Source of the DNA: Erythrobacter sp. WG
GTDB taxonomy: Bacteria; Pseudomonadota; Alphaproteobacteria; Sphingomonadales; Sphingomonadaceae
Reading direction: 5' to 3'
Length of the DNA stretch: 64,000 nt
Assembly: GCF_026586795.1 (NCBI RefSeq)
Contig: NZ_JAPFGY010000003.1
Span: 102,616 to 166,615, forward strand
The notes beneath the pieces are model-generated. The model saw nothing but the letters and a program-made list of their open reading frames with translations, did not search any database and had not been told where the DNA came from. Below, piece by piece: positions 63,716 through 64,000 of the stretch; position 1 is the first letter of the stretch; the number at the start of each line of letters is the position of its first letter. The position numbers were made by a program, and so were the translations under genes.

Positions 63716-64000
63716 TGAACCGCATTCCCACCCCGCGCCGCGCCCTGCGAGGGCTCGCCCATGCCGCCGACGGAGCCACTCTGGTCGAGTTCGCCTTCGT
63801 CGCGCCGGTGCTGATGCTGATCATCTTCGGCCTGTTCGACATCGCGCACACCCAATACACCTCATCGATGATGAATGGCGCGATGCAGAGATCGGCCCGC
63901 GGCTACACTCTGCAATCTGCCGCGACCAACGAGGCCGCGCTCGACAATGCGGTGATTTCGCAGGTGACCGCTGTGGGGGGGGGGGGGGGGGGGGGGGGGG
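63712..64000 (+). CDS. TadE-like pseudopilin-family membrane protein (truncated at the window end)
   Basis: The reading frame starts at ATG 63712 or 63715, sharing ATGA with the vWA gene. The visible protein (about 88 residues) has a basic N-terminus and the TadE hallmark GATLVEFAFVAPVLMLIIFG with the Glu five residues into the helix, as in other TadE/F minor pseudopilins. The last real bases are at about 63974; the remaining 26 bases are G only and should not be translated. So the C-terminus is unknown, not necessarily truncated in the organism. Confidence 0.7.
   Translation, partial: MMNRIPTPRRALRGLAHAADGATLVEFAFVAPVLMLIIFGLFDIAHTQYTSSMMNGAMQRSARGYTLQSAATNEAALDNAVISQVTAVGGGGGGGG
63975..64000. 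other. Homopolymer of 26 G at the window end, probable artefact
   Basis: Bases 63975-64000 are an uninterrupted G run that breaks into the TadE coding frame. Biological G runs of this length are very unlikely in a coding sequence; unbroken G runs are a known artefact at ends of two-colour Illumina reads and contigs. Confidence 0.85.

Overview
The window reads as an ordinary, very gene-dense stretch of chromosome from a GC-rich alphaproteobacterium, most likely of the order Sphingomonadales (Erythrobacter/Porphyrobacter or Sphingomonas-like). Support comes from the dusB-ntrB-ntrC-ntrY-ntrX-hfq-hflX block, the tandem double Hfq, the tmk-holB-metG-tatD-MBL operon, the rdgB-rph / hrcA-grpE layout, a fused IspDF, a short eukaryote/archaeal-type ProS, and scattered sphingomonad-type palindromic repeats. 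No IS element, CRISPR array, rRNA operon or prophage was found. The organism assignment is inference from gene content; no search was possible.

Layout. 1-3.6 kb: minus-strand xerC (cut by the window edge), hemW, rdgB and rph around a plus-strand CAP-domain gene. 3.8-10.8 kb: the protein quality-control region, with hrcA, grpE, dnaK behind a heat-shock-type promoter, and dnaJ; a lipoprotein, a membrane protein, a small HExxH protein and a PCu(A)C copper chaperone sit between grpE and dnaK. 10.8-20.9 kb: a DUF6445-like putative oxygenase abutting dnaJ, a lysozyme-like protein, a patatin-like lipase, radA, cvpA, an Fe-S scaffold, an MHS-type transporter, alr and phaR. 21-26.5 kb: proS, an M28 peptidase and rnr; palindromic repeats lie between these genes and one lies in frame inside rnr. 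26.5-30 kb: a universal stress protein, pyruvate dehydrogenase E2 with two subunit-binding domains, and lpdA. 30-31.2 kb: a visibly AT-richer methyltransferase gene beside tRNA-Ser(TGA), the best candidate for acquired DNA.

31.3-39.3 kb: cell-wall and nucleotide genes (mltB-like, dacC-like) run into a tightly overlapping operon tmk-holB-metG-tatD-MBL-small membrane protein, followed by mazG. 39.3-48.7 kb: the minus-strand RNA/nitrogen regulatory block dusB, ntrB, ntrC, ntrY, ntrX, hfq, hflX. 48.7-58.9 kb: ispDF, an exported protein, pncC, ratA, lipA, a NYN-LOTUS protein, an exported repeat protein, gyrA, a VOC protein and a YhhN membrane protein. 58.9-64 kb: trmFO, a secreted EF-hand protein, a squalene-synthase-like (NDUFAF6-like) protein, and tad-type pilus genes running off the end. 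The last 26 bases are pure G and look like a sequencing or assembly artefact.

Most genes are housekeeping. The points most worth a second look are the tandem Hfq with two diverged faces and an acidic tail, the apparent CTG start coupling hflX to hfq, the in-frame palindromic insertion in RNase R, the duplicated E3-binding domain in PdhC, and the methyltransferase next to tRNA-Ser. I did not find a convincing wholly new multi-gene system.
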